NCBI GenBank assembly: GCA_000969725.1
Contig: JXSR01S011512.1
DNA: 33,399 bases
From: Ophiothrix spiculata
Lineage: Eukaryota; Echinodermata; Ophiuroidea; Amphilepidida; Ophiotrichidae
Reading direction: 5' to 3' (one strand)
In this document: positions 1 to 11,238 of the stretch, one piece after another
Layout of the letters: the number at the start of each line of letters is the position of its first letter
Numbering within the stretch: position 1 is the stretch's first letter
The notes under the pieces: generated by a model
Database searches by the model: none
The model's input: the letters and a program-made list of their open reading frames with translations, nothing else
Told to the model about the DNA's origin: nothing
Translations under genes and position numbers: made by a program

Positions 1-38
1 CAGACTTTGTAAGTATATACTTAGGTCTAGAAACATAT

Positions 39-478
39 CCCGGGGAGGGCACTCACACATATTGGTGATGCGGGTATGTGGCGCTTTAAAGATCCCCTTT
101 TTCACGGCTGATCGCCGTTCTATAGTTCTGCATTTTCATGAAATCGCCGTTCTCAAGACTCCTCGAACAAAGCCGCCCGCTCCTATTAGCAGTGTGTTTA
201 GGGCTCTAAAAATGCTGATTTTCAACAAAAAGAGGTGTTTTTTAAACAAAAACACAAATTGTCCGCATAAAGGTGTGTTTTACCTATAATACTGTTGACC
301 AATACAGTTCTGAAGACTCTACTTTTTCACTGAACATCAGTTCCCAAGACCCTACATTTTCCAAGATTAAAGAGTTCTCAAGACTCTACTTTTTGCATGG
401 CTTATCAGTTCCCTAGCCTCCAAAATTTGTGCTGCCCGTGGCACACCCCATCAAAAAAAAAAGTGAGTGCCCCCCGGG
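39..478. mobile_element. Non-autonomous inverted-repeat element with CCCGGGG ends
   Basis: The left end reads CCCGGGGAGGGCACTCAC (39-56) and the right end reads GTGAGTGCCCCCCGGG (463-478). These are inverted copies differing by a 2-base indel. The inner arms remain loosely complementary: GGTATGTGGCG on the left, and GTGGCACACCCC read in reverse on the right. The interior repeats a motif of the form AGTTC-CAAGACTCTAC-TTTTT at about 305-410. No protein of useful length is encoded, so this is a MITE-like or fold-back element. I see no clean target-site duplication. It resembles the element at 7645-8665 in its ends. Confidence 0.6.
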
Positions 479-2594
479 AAAAATATACACTTGTGTCAGA
501 CCGTTGAATTCTGCACCCTCTCATACTTTGCTTATCTGTGTCTGTGTTGTTATCGTCAATGTAGGACTTAATGTGCCAATGTATTGGATATCGGTAACGG
601 AAGATGAGGTTGTGAGAGCGTGTTGTGATATTTACCGCTTGTCTGTGAAGTGTGTGAAAATTGGAATGATTGCTTGTCCGAATGAAATTGTATATATCTT
701 TGGTCAAGTTTGGATGGAGAGGGTTATTGAGTGAGAAAACAACAAATGTAATGGTGAAATCTACATTTCGGACAGTCGGTGAAATCAACATTTTAGACAG
801 TCAAGTTGATATTGATATTCATTTTATTTAAAATCAGAACCAAGTCATGAATAACACTCTGTATTGCAGTGTGAAGAGGAAATCATCAATATTTTATCAA
901 ATTATGATTTTTTTATGAAAATAGCCAAAATTTGATTGACTAGGCTCATTTTATTCATAAATATGTGATTCACCAAAACCAGTGACAAACTGTTGCATAT
1001 CCTCTTCTCAATGTCAAAATTTTTAATTAAAATCCTCTCCATAAGTCCACTCACTCTATGACTAAGCCATAATAGTGACCATCAAGTCCTTGCGATTATC
1101 TGCTTGTCCATGGTCACTGTCAGAGTGAAGATGATACGCTTGTTATGACAAGGTCATCAGATACACCGTGTATTATCCTGTATCATCCTGTCCAAGCTTA
1201 TATAAGCTTGTTTTGAGTGTAACATCATTATGGCCAAAACTTGTTGTCAGGTAGTCAATGAGTAGTCAGTTTCTGAACGATTTATCGAAACGCAGAAACG
1301 TTTATGTATTTTATAGACATTGTAATCAGTTAATGTTCTTGAAACATTTGCTACACATTTGCATAATCACTTCCAAATTTTTGGGAGACAACCTCTTCAA
1401 GTTACTTTTGAGATGCAAGTTGAGAATTTTCTCTAAGATATCAACTGACAGACAGCCATATAATGTTTTGTCAGAACCAGCATTTTAACTTTAAAGTTTG
1501 AGATTGAATCTATAGATGTTAATCCCATATAGTGTCGTTTAGGTTTTTATAAGTGTCTGCAGTGTCAGTATGGAAATGTGCTTAAGCTACCACAAGTTAA
1601 CAACTTGCCTTTGCAAGTTGATGTGCATACTTATTTATAATCATATAAGTTCCAAGGAAATTTTGAGCAAAACTTACCCAGTGTTAGTTCTCTTTTAAGT
1701 CACCTTAATTCACAGGGATGTTTCATGGAAATCGCAGGTCTTTAAACCACAAAGTTTGTCAGGAAAGTTAAACTGTGATGATCTTAACCTTGGAGCAGTG
1801 AAAATATTATATAGGCACTTGCAAATCAGTACTTTAAGCTGTAGCTGAAATTATAATGGTTTTAAACATTTCAAGCCACAAAGTTTCATGGAATTTCAGT
1901 AACATACAAGCATCTTTCAGATATGACTCAAAAAAGTTAAAATCTAAAAAATTGTGATCTATCATGAATGGCCTTGAAGTTAGTGATATGAACTTTGCAA
2001 TGTGACACATCCACTTCTATCATATGCTAACTATGTATTACGTAGTCTGATAACTTAAGCTTACTGACATTATACCAACCTTTATTTTCAATAATTCAAG
2101 TTTGGATTATCATAGCACAATTAAGACATCAAATTTCCTTATATAAATTCTGATAAATATAGCTCACACATGCATTGATAGCTTGGAAGGAATCTTTCAA
2201 AGGAACTTGGTAAGATTACTGAAGCTTGACTCACGGAAATATCTATTTTGTGTAGGAAATAATGTTTGCGTGAAGTTTAGGCCAAGAATATTTTGGTAAT
2301 TTGTATTAGTGATTTATACAATTATGCCTATTATAATGAGTGCTTGATTTTGTTCCAACATTGTATACAAAATCTTGGAAACTTATTCTTGGGAAATGAA
2401 AGTGTTTGAAAGATTTTTTTTGGGGAAAAATAGACTATCGTGTTTAAGAAATTTTACTTTTTCAAGAGAAAATGGGCAAATTGTTTACATATTTCATGAA
2501 TTTTATTTTGTCCAGCCCTGTTGAATTAAGGTACAATCAATGAATCAATTAATCACTAACCTGGTAATTCTAGTAATAATACACTATGAAACCT
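479..2594. other. AT-rich non-coding DNA, probable intron
   Basis: No reading frame here looks like protein. The only local structure noted is an 18-bp perfect palindrome with a TATATA core at 1193-1210. The stretch is otherwise AT-rich single-copy-looking sequence. Confidence 0.5.
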
Positions 2595-2600
2595 GTAAGA

Positions 2601-2657
2601 CACAAGCGTTCGCCATAGGCACAAGCGTTCGCTTGCGAGGTCCATCTAGATGGACTA
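2601..2657. repeat. Short palindromic repeat fragment
   Basis: The motif CACAAGCGTTCGC occurs twice (2601 and 2620). It is followed by the perfect 16-bp palindrome GTCCATCTAGATGGAC near 2639-2654. The same palindrome forms the right end of the 71-bp insertion at 21256-21326, so this is probably a degenerate copy of the same short element family. Confidence 0.45.
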
Positions 2658-3184
2658 AGCACAGCTAATGTGTGGTTTGGAATAGACACTTCAAAGATAT
2701 CAGCTACAATAGATGCCAGCAATACAAGTTCAAATACTTAGTATCATTGCTAGTTTCTAACTATAGATGCTCCTGCTGAATGGAGGGACATAACATTTTC
2801 ACTACCCCAGATTTTAAAACTCAGAACCTGTTATATTTAAGCAACCCGTACTGCAGTTTAATGCTCATACAAACCCCTTTTCAATAATTTTAATTTTCTC
2901 AAATGGTACTTTGTGAAATCACTGAAGTGGTTTCAATCAATCTTTGTTTTTCACAAAGCAGGTCCTTTTCTAATTTTCATATTTTCCCTAAAGATATTAC
3001 AAAAATAAATAGATTTGTCGCCATCGATATCTTTAATGTCTATATAAAGAAAACAAATAAGCTTGATTCGGTTTCATAAGCGTGTTCTAGTTTCTCTAAA
3101 TGTATGTCAGACGAAGTACTTTGACTTTGTGTCACTGTATTTGACAAATTGTCAACTGCTTTGATCAATCAGTACACATTATCC

Positions 3185-3432
3185 GTCATGTGAGTGCAAG
3201 AAAGTTGTATCTGCAATAGGTGCCTTTTGTCATTATTTTGGATTGCACTCCAGTAAAATATCCAGTCTTGGGTCAGTGGTTCTTGAAATGGTTCTTCAGG
3301 TGACACCATTTCAAGAACCACTGACATAACACAGTGAAATTTTGAGAGATTTTTCACATTCTTGTGACAAGTTGAAAAAAAAAATAACTTAGGGCAGCCA
3401 TTGCAGATACAACTTTCTTGCACTGACATGAC
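3185..3432. repeat. Nested fold-back (hairpin) element
   Basis: The outer arms are a perfect 25-bp inverted repeat, 3193-3217 against 3400-3424 (core TGCAAGAAAGTTGTATCTGC). It extends imperfectly to about 3185 and 3432 through GTCATGT. Nested inside is a perfect 19-bp inverted repeat, 3273-3291 against 3306-3324, with a 14-base loop. The two hairpin centres are about 10 bases apart, so the whole 248 bp could fold into one long imperfect stem. It may be a fold-back MITE. Antisense reading frames across it are by-products of the inverted repeat. Confidence 0.65.
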
Positions 3433-3604
3433 AATACAAGCCAAGCAGCAAACCTGTGCAGCCAGGAAAACGATTTTGTGATATGTCACTGCAGATGTGA
3501 CTGATAATAGGCAATATGTTGAATTGCAAGATTTTGATGCCTACATCAGATATTTGATTTCTTATTTTTTGATAGTGTCTTCCTGCCCAGCAATTAAGAT
3601 GTAA

Positions 3605-3710
3605 TAAGAAATTGTCTCTTTTTAGGTTGACAAAATCAAGTTTAATATATGTCATAATAAGAAGTTGTCTCTTTTTGGGTTGACAAAATCAAGTTTAATA
3701 TATGTCATAA
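3605..3710 (+). repeat. 53-bp tandem duplication (2 copies)
   Basis: Two head-to-tail copies of 53 bp (3605-3657 and 3658-3710) differ at very few positions. Each contains TTGACAAAATCAAGTTTAAT. The high identity suggests a recent local duplication. Confidence 0.8.
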
Positions 3711-3942
3711 AGCTGAACCATGTCTTATGCTGCTGTTGTCCTTTTTACATAATACTAAACTGTATCTTTTAGCTGCTCCATGAAAAGTGTATTATTGACA
3801 TTAACATTATTTATGTTTAGTTATGAAAGGAAACCGCTTGTAACATTCATGAAAGAAATTTTTTCTAGAAACAGTGCAATATGTTAGACTTCCATTTTCC
3901 TTCAATGTTTCCTCTTATTGACTTTAGCCAAGGTTGCAAACC

Positions 3943-3960
3943 TTTTTTTTTTTTTTTTTT
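3943..3960 (+). repeat. Poly-T tract
   Basis: Uninterrupted run of 18 T. It could be a homopolymer expansion or the poly-A tail of a minus-strand retrocopy, but no adjacent element is recognisable. Confidence 0.7.
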
Positions 3961-3967
3961 GAAATGT

Positions 3968-4121
3968 AAAACTGCTTTAAAAGCCTGTAAGTAAGCTAGT
4001 ATAACGAATGTATAACAATGATGAATAAGTTTTGTGCACATTTAACAAAACTGCTTTAGAAGGGAAATAGTAAGCTTATTATATAACAAAGATGAATATG
4101 TTTTGTTCACATTTTACAAGA
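3968..4121 (+). repeat. Diverged 79-bp tandem duplication (2 copies)
   Basis: AAAACTGCTTTA starts at 3968 and recurs at 4047. Both copies continue through GTAAGCT, TATAACAA and GATGAATA to a CACATTT motif. The copies carry substitutions and small indels, so this duplication is older than the 53-bp one upstream. Confidence 0.6.
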
Positions 4122-4174
4122 ATGATGCACACAGTCAAACCTAGGTTGAAAATTTCATGACAATAGCCTTACGG

Positions 4175-4282
4175 TGACATCCCATATCAGACATCTTGGT
4201 GGATTTAGCTGAAGGGAAACTTTGAAATCCACCGAGTCCCAAGATCCGTCAAGTGACTTGTTTGATTTGATATGGAATGACA
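4175..4282. repeat. Imperfect inverted repeat
   Basis: CTTGGTGGATTT (4195-4206) pairs with AAATCCACCGAG (4225-4236) at 11 of 12 positions. Outside it, TGACATCCCATATCA at the left partly matches the complement of the right end (TGATATGGAATGACA) with indels. It could be an eroded fold-back element. No coding sequence. Confidence 0.4.
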
Positions 4283-6699
4283 TGGGTTAAGTCTAACAGG
4301 AAAGAACAGGATTAAGCTCTTGGTCACAGAGGGAGGGTCAATTTAGGATTACATATGACTGACCAATTTGTGAAATGGGTTAGCTTTGTAGTAAGCTTAT
4401 GACCATAATATTGTTCATTAGGTTCAATTTTACCCCTGCCCCTCCCACTTCCTCTGACATGTACAAGAAATGGAATCTCAGAGTTAACAACAATTTTATA
4501 TGAATTGTCAAAATCATTTCAGTTTTTCATATGGAGTTTTCATTATTAAAAGGAAATGTCTTTGATCAATTTTTGTGTAATTTTGTTATTATATCATTTC
4601 TTTTAACGATTCATTCTTAGCTATTCTTGAGAGATATTCAATATTGAAATTGCACATTCAATATTACTTTCCTAATTTGTCACATCACAACTTTCCACAC
4701 TTTACATATCCTGAAATTGAAAAAACAAACAACAAACAAACAGTGGATCCATTTTCACCGCAAAAATATTTACTAAAACATGGCCATTGACCACTTATAT
4801 AAGAGGCCCAAGATGGAAAAAGGTCTGGGAATTGTTCCCTTACATATGATATACATTACATGTGGTTGAAGAAGATATATCCGGCCAGTCGTGCAAGAAG
4901 ATATTCCCATTGGAGTCCTGTCTTGTCTTACGAGGTATTAAATACATGTCAGACACAAACTTGATGAGAGATGACCGGACTAGACATAATCTCAGGTTGA
5001 CTTTGCCTTTCATGGGCTTAAAAATTAAAAAGATATATCACATTATGAGTAATTATTGAGTGTCCATCGAGTGAAATTTAGGGAGGGAATATTGGTCATT
5101 TGTTGCTGTAACTCACTCATTGAAGGATTAGAAAGAGATAGTTGGTGTCAGTGGCTGTCTTACTGAGGCACTAATCACTATCTGAGTGAGGTAAATGGAA
5201 ATCAACACCAAAATCTTGTCTTTAGTGATGCTATTTTGGTTGCTACTTAATTAATTGTGTCCTTAAACTAATCTAAAGGTGTTTTTCTTGACACCCTTGT
5301 ACGGAAGCATGGAGAAACGGACTTGTTTATATTTCCTGACCTTTTGAGACCATTATGATATGCGATTCTGTATATTTGGAAAGAAATTTACTAATGTGAA
5401 TTTGGATATGTAGTCTCAAAGCTCAGTCTATTAGTTTAAATGTGTTCTAGGTGGAATACCACAAGATACAAGATATCTTTTCCATTTTAGTTCCTTTTAA
5501 AACTTTCAGATCAAATGTCATTTATTTGATTTGCAAATTGTCTTTAAATTTTGTTGGTCACATCAAGTCATCATTTATTTTAGCTGTTTGAAACTATTAT
5601 TTGATACCGATAATGATTTATATTAACTTGATCATGTTAGCAGCTTATTTCAAGCTTGCCTTCATAATATACAGATTTAAAGTGCATGTGCTGAGTACTT
5701 TTTCATGCTAACATTTTCTTCTTGAAGCAAGACTCCATTCAGACATACTAATCTTAGAGGGAATTTATTCTCCTACTTTGAGGATGAGTGTTGAGCTCGC
5801 ATCCGACTTGGGAATCGGAATCAATTGTCGCAAACACATTCTTTATTCCAATTGAAATCTTGGCAATTCATGCATGTAGGAATAGCTTAATGTTGTTATG
5901 TGATGAAAATCAGACTAATAAGTTATTTCCAATGTCTTGTTTTCATATCAAATTGTTTCTTTCAATAAGCTTAACTGATTTTCAGACTAATACTTTGATA
6001 TGTATTGTTAGGTGTGAGAATTCACTTTTGTTTCTCAAATTTCAATTGATTCTATTTCTGATTTTACACAATAGTTACATCTACTTTTACAATATGTTTT
6101 GCATCATACTCTGCTCAAAGTAGAATTTTCTTTGAAACAAGAATAGTGTTTTAAAATTATTTTTAAATGTATACAATTTAAACAAATTTTGAGACTACCC
6201 TGAACATGAAGCTACATTTACCCTCCCTTTGCTTTAGTAAAGGTCCTGTTGCATATCATTTTCCATGGATTAATTGGGCACTATTTTGAATCACATTTCT
6301 CATTTGCAATATAGCTAGCTCCCATCTGATAGACAAGTCATCAACTTAATCCAATTTATCATTAAGCTTTCTTGTTCATATCACCAAACTCATAAATTGT
6401 CATGTCATTCCTAGAAGATTGCGCCTTTATCTTGTCATATCATCAAGATGATTAATTACTATCTTGTCATTTATATTTGCCACACCTTGTCACAGTTGTC
6501 CATAGTAAAAGCAATGTAGGTTTTGTTGTGTCATGGTTTCTTTGCCAAATTCTGGGTTCTTTCTGATTTCAAATTGCTCATGGAAGAGGTCAGTGAAATG
6601 TAGGAACCTTTTCTACTAGATTTAGGATTTTCTGTGCTTGTTGGTAAACTCTACTCATGTATTGCACCACTCTTATGTGTTTGTGCCTGAAAATGCTCA
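4283..6699. other. AT-rich non-coding DNA, probable intron
   Basis: Nothing assignable is seen. An AACAAAC-type short repeat lies at about 4722-4741. A frame open from 5788 to 6123 has no ATG at its start, no recognisable domain and a low-complexity Phe/Ile/Leu-rich second half, so I do not call it a gene. Confidence 0.5.
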
Positions 6700-6985
6700 C
6701 TTCCGGGGATGCACTCCTGTTTCTAATAAGTCAACCGGGGACGTAAGAGACCTCATGCCCAGACTTCTCTTAGGCTAAAAAGCCTAAAACCGGGGTATAT
6801 TCCAACCGGGTACATAACACAGGGATATGATGATGTCCTGTGATGGTCGGCAAAAAATAACTTTTAGCTGCCATTGCTGTCCCCGGATAGGCGATAAAAA
6901 AACTCAAAGGTCAAGGTTTGTCCCCGCTTTCCACACAATTCAGGAAGGGGTTTACCCTACCACTGGTACCAATTTGCCACTTTGT
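6700..6985. repeat. GC-richer patch with repeated CCGGGG motifs
   Basis: CCGGGG or CCGGG appears at about 6703, 6735, 6790 and 6806, with CCCCGG at 6881 and CCCCG at 6922. The surroundings almost lack this motif. It may be a decayed relative of the CCCGGGG-ended elements at 39-478 and 7645-8665, but I cannot define its ends. Confidence 0.3.
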
Positions 6986-7644
6986 AAAGTTAAAATAATT
7001 ATATAATCTTTTGTACCGGACTTTGTTGTGCTTAACAAATTTTGTGACAGTTATATCCTTTGAAAGAAAACTGCTCTTGTAAACCTACATCTGAGTCAGG
7101 GTAACTATGTAAATGGTTCAAACATCTTCTTTTATCCAAGTTTGACATGATGTCATAACTCAGCAATTTGGCAGGAACTTCTAGAGGTGGATGATCTAAC
7201 GAAGAAGGCACAGAAAGTTCAGACTGGAGAATCTGCAATCTGTATCTTGTCGTACCTGAGACAGATGAGAGAGGTCACGATGTTTCTTTCTGGATTTTTG
7301 TTACATTTTGTACTCTGCATATGAAATATGTTACAAAGCTGTCAAGAGAAAGACTTACACATTTTATTTCTACTTGCTTTACAAATGGCCCAGTCTGGAC
7401 TCAAGGGAGTTTGGATTGAACAGTTTTTTGAGTTCTTGATCACAATTCTCCAACCTACTCACTGGCAGTGGTAAGATTACCCACCCACTTGATATAACTC
7501 TATTCAGGGACTAGCAGAGATCATGTGTAGGCCTTGATGTAGGCCTGGGTCATTGATACTCCATACAACCAAAGACGTCCAATGCAACCTACCTTATATT
7601 ATTGCTCATGGATGGCTTGTAAATACCTTCATGTTTGGTGAACT

Positions 7645-8665
7645 CCCGGGGGGGGGGGGGACTCAAATTTGGTTTTGGTAGGGGTGTGCTGCTGGGAAAT
7701 TTGAAGTACCACCCATGTATATACCAACTTCCAAGAAAAAGGGACCCATCCATATACCAAATTCCCCAAATTTTGAGTCGAATTTATACAAAAATTGAAA
7801 TTTTCTTTTGCGCCGCGCAAATTTTAGAAAATTTTGAAAAACAGACCCATAAAAATACTAGCCTTGATTCAAGGCTGACAGGTCTGGGGATGGTAAAAAA
7901 ATATGGCCTTTTTTATCCATTCTTTTGGTTTTCTACTTTACAGGTCTAGAGGTAATCTTTTTTCCTTTTTTTTTCTACTTTTTTATCCTTCTTTCCTAAT
8001 TAAAAAAAAAAAAACACCTTTGCAAGGAACACTTTAAAACACTGGATTTATAATAACACTAGTCCAGTAAGTACAGCTAAATAAATCTCAAACATTCATG
8101 ACCAAACACCTCTGGAAACATGACAAACCTCCACTCCAAGCCATAGTAATATTGGGTTTTAAAACTACCCTGATATCATTTCTTTCTCTATTATAACTGC
8201 ATATATTGAAATTCCCTTATAACTAGTATTCCAACTCTTCTGGGTCCCCTGAGTTGCTAAGTGGGAAAATCATAGGGAGGATAAGATAAAATATAGAAGA
8301 GCCAGGAAATAATATAAAACAGGATTTTTAATAGTGGCTAATCTTGAATGGTATCAGGGTAATTTTAAACACAATGTGGTATAAAATTATGGCTTGAATG
8401 TAGGAAAAAACTGCTGGTCATTTTAAAAGTAGATACTATAGTAAATTCGAAAAGAAATTTGGATAATAGAAAAGAGAAAGAAGAAGAAAGAAAATATTTT
8501 ACAGTCAACGGCCAAGTCAGCCTCGAGTCGAGGCTATAAAAATACCACATTTTGCAAAGAAAAAGGACCCATAGGCATACCAGACAGCCTGATTTTGCTA
8601 CCCAAGTTTGCGGCACATCCCCGTAATCACTTTTGTACTAAGTATCCCCCCCCCCCCCCCCCGGG
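7645..8665. mobile_element. 1.0-kb fold-back DNA element, CCCGGGG termini, 7-bp target duplication
   Basis: The left end is CCC followed by a long G run (7645 onward) and the right end is a long C run followed by GGG (to 8665). Both flanks carry GTGAACT (7638-7644 and 8666-8672), a candidate 7-bp target-site duplication. The arms are long and imperfect. GGGACCCAT and ATAC motifs recur in both. GCCTTGATTCAAGGCTGACA (7861-7880) mirrors the complement of GTCAGCCTCGAGTCGAGGC (8516-8534). No transposase is encoded, so it is non-autonomous. The reading frames on both strands follow from the inverted symmetry and carry no domain. Confidence 0.7.
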
Positions 8666-8672
8666 GTGAACT

Positions 8673-9851
8673 TCATGGTCATCTCATTCACCTGTGTAGG
8701 CTCAGTTCATGTTATCCCAAGGTACCTCTTGTTTTCTTGCATATTTGCATTCAACCATCTAATCAAAGGTTTGTTTCAGAGAATTATGAGGGGAAAGTTT
8801 GTCACGACATGGTAATTGGCAACTTTGTGATTGTTCTGACAAACTTGGTGTGAAGTTTTAAATTAGAAGTGGGGAGGTGGTTTAGAAATATGCACTGAGG
8901 TATAAAGAGCTGTAAATTTTGTGTTAGATGAGCATGAAACCATGCATTGATTTTTATTGGTGGGTTATGTACATAGAGTAATAACAAAGATATATCTTTA
9001 CTTTTAACCTTTTGAACGTTTGATTCTCGCTAGGGACTTTGAAAAACAGGACATTGAGAATTTAACCAGGGACTATAATAACAATAAGACAGAGCAAAAA
9101 TGCTGCATCCAAAAGTTTGCACATTATATTTTTCTTTTATTTAAAATGTTTGTTTGATTCAATTGCTGATAGAAATGACATTCTGACCAATGAGCATTCA
9201 GATCCCATGAGGGTATATCTGAATGTAAAAACAATAGTTACCTTGCAAGGAAGTGATGATACACAAGGAATACAATGTAGTCAGTTAAAAGTGTCTGATG
9301 TAAAGATATAAAACACAGGTGGGTTAAAACAAAAGACACAATCTTGAGTCATCTATGAAATTGAATTAGGCTATGTAAAGACAACGGGTCATCATTTCAC
9401 CTCGGGGATTTGTTCAACTCACAGGTTCCTTATGTTTCCCCTCATGTTTCAATCCCCTCTCCCCAGGGACGATCACTGCTCACAGATATCGTCTGCTTCT
9501 ACTGACATGCGACATTTAAAAGCAACATTTGTGTCTTACAATCAGACATGTGTTCTGTCTGCTGTTTTCAACAGAAAAACTTGTAATTTGAAGTGAAATT
9601 CTGTAGGAAAAGTACAGATGTATATTAACACAAGAAATTGTATATATTGGTCTGATCCTGTGTTCAGTTCGATTCTTGGCATACGCCCATTGAGACGTGA
9701 GACTTGCAGGATTTATCAGTCTAGATGCAAAATGTTGAAATATATTGCAGACATCTTGGCAGAATTTTGTGTTATGCCACCTTAGGTTTTGAAAATTATT
9801 GGACATAATATAATTGGTTGACAGCGTCAATACTTGCCCAGGCCTTGTAAT
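8673..9851. other. Non-coding DNA, probable intron
   Basis: No exon, RNA gene or element is recognised. Short open frames at 8608-8853 and 9117-9311 start with weak context, show no motif and fall in AT-rich sequence. Confidence 0.5.
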
Positions 9852-10048
9852 CAGGGATAGCGCTACAAGGGGTCCAAAGACCACATTTTTAGCAATCAGA
9901 CCCCCAAAATTTGGATTTGTGTCTACTCAAAGGGTCCAAAATTAGCCCAAAATTGACTCTTTTGTTTTGAAATACTATTATTTGGATGTTTCTTGCATAG
10001 CAACGTTGTGATTGGACCCCAAGATTTCAGAACGCAGCGCTACCCCTG
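9852..10048. mobile_element. hAT-like MITE (197 bp)
   Basis: The left end is CAGGGATAGCGCT and the right end is AGCGCTACCCCTG, imperfect terminal inverted repeats. Subterminal GGGGTCCAA on the left mirrors TTGGACCCC on the right. The CAGGG start and CCCTG-type end are typical of hAT-superfamily termini. No protein is encoded. A clean 8-bp target duplication is not visible (CTTGTAAT against CTTTGGGA), so the family call is tentative. Confidence 0.55.
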
Positions 10049-10051
10049 CTT

Positions 10052-10087
10052 TGGGAGGAATTTAACTTGAAGCAGGTTTAAAAGATG
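10052..10087 (+). repeat. 36-bp direct repeat, copy 1
   Basis: This 36-bp stretch beginning TGGGAGGAATTTAACTTGAA is repeated exactly at 11203-11238, 1151 bp downstream. It lies four bases after the right end of the hAT-like MITE. Confidence 0.8.
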
Positions 10088-11202
10088 GAGAGGGAGGGGG
10101 GGTTGGCTTTAAGGGGCCAACATGCATATGTTGGGAGGATATAAACCCAAATGTTTTGGAAACTTAGGCACATCAAGGCAACACTAAATTGAGTGATGTT
10201 TGAAATATTTGAAAGAATTGGAGAAATGTCAGTTCCTTTCAACTTAGAATCAGTGATCGACTTCAAATATTCCGAGATGAATTAAGTTATAGAATTAATA
10301 GATGTATGAATTGTAATACTATTGGCATTAAAACATGCTCCCATGATGCTATAGTCAAACCTACACGCACCCTTCAGTATACAACAAATCCAATTGTCTT
10401 CATTTCTGCATGGTTTAAACTAGGTTATGGTTGAAAATATGGATCATTTGGTGTGGAATTTATTTTGCACCCACTCCTCATAGTTGTTGAAAGTCAGTAT
10501 ACAAATATCAAACTTGCATGTATTGTAATATTTATTTAAAAATCATGCAATAATGATCACAAGAGATTACCGCAAAATAGAGAATAGAACTAGCTGTATT
10601 CATATGAGCATTTGGACTATATGAGAAAGAGGACCTGAAGAGATGGGCACGATTGTAGTGCTACCTTTGAATATTATATCTAATCTATTATACATGTAAC
10701 TGTATATAAGGAATGTCAATATCATTTATGCAATACTTCTGGGCCAATGCCAAGATGGCATTTTTGATACAATTTTTTGTTAATTTTGATCAAAATAAAT
10801 CTGTTTTATATACGACATCGTAAACACTCAAATTAAATCATGACAACATCAGGGATTAAAACAGGATGTTTCTTGATCGTTCTTATTAAAACACTTTACA
10901 AAGGAAAAGTAAATTAAAAGTGATATTTTGTTTAAGTTTATTAAGAAGAAACATCAAATAGATCCGACTTTGCGTATATTCCCACTGATCCATATAATTG
11001 ATTTGTTCTCGCCTGTCTCTCTGGAGCTTAGTATTCCACATGCTTATGATTTTAACAAATAAATTCATTGCAGAGTTTAAAATGAAAATAGGTTACCAGT
11101 TGGATGATTTGATCTGTGCAAGATGTATGGGATATTGAATTGTCATGATTGAAGATTTGAAACAAAATAATGTGCTGAATCTATATCCTGGGTGTGTGTA
11201 AC
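10088..11202. other. Non-coding DNA between the two 36-bp direct repeats
   Basis: The segment is AT-rich with no assignable gene. I do not see terminal inverted repeats or a coding region that would make it an obvious LTR or DNA element. Confidence 0.4.
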
Positions 11203-11238
11203 TGGGAGGAATTTAACTTGAAGCAGGTTTAAAAGATG
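11203..11238 (+). repeat. 36-bp direct repeat, copy 2
   Basis: Exact copy of 10052-10087. The sequences outside the 36 bp diverge at once on both sides. Confidence 0.8.

Noticed and set aside
405-791. Minus-strand 128-codon frame and the opposing 101-codon plus-strand frame at 429-734
   Set aside because: Both start inside the right end of the inverted-repeat element at 39-478, mirror each other on opposite strands, and show no domain or splice support.
1193-1210. 18-bp palindrome with a TATATA core as a possible promoter
   Set aside because: There is no coding start or other promoter signal nearby, and AT-rich palindromes are expected by chance in this composition.
3169-3655. Two overlapping minus-strand frames of 106 and 88 codons
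   Set aside because: They lie across the fold-back and the following non-coding DNA, and no domain or splice context supports them.
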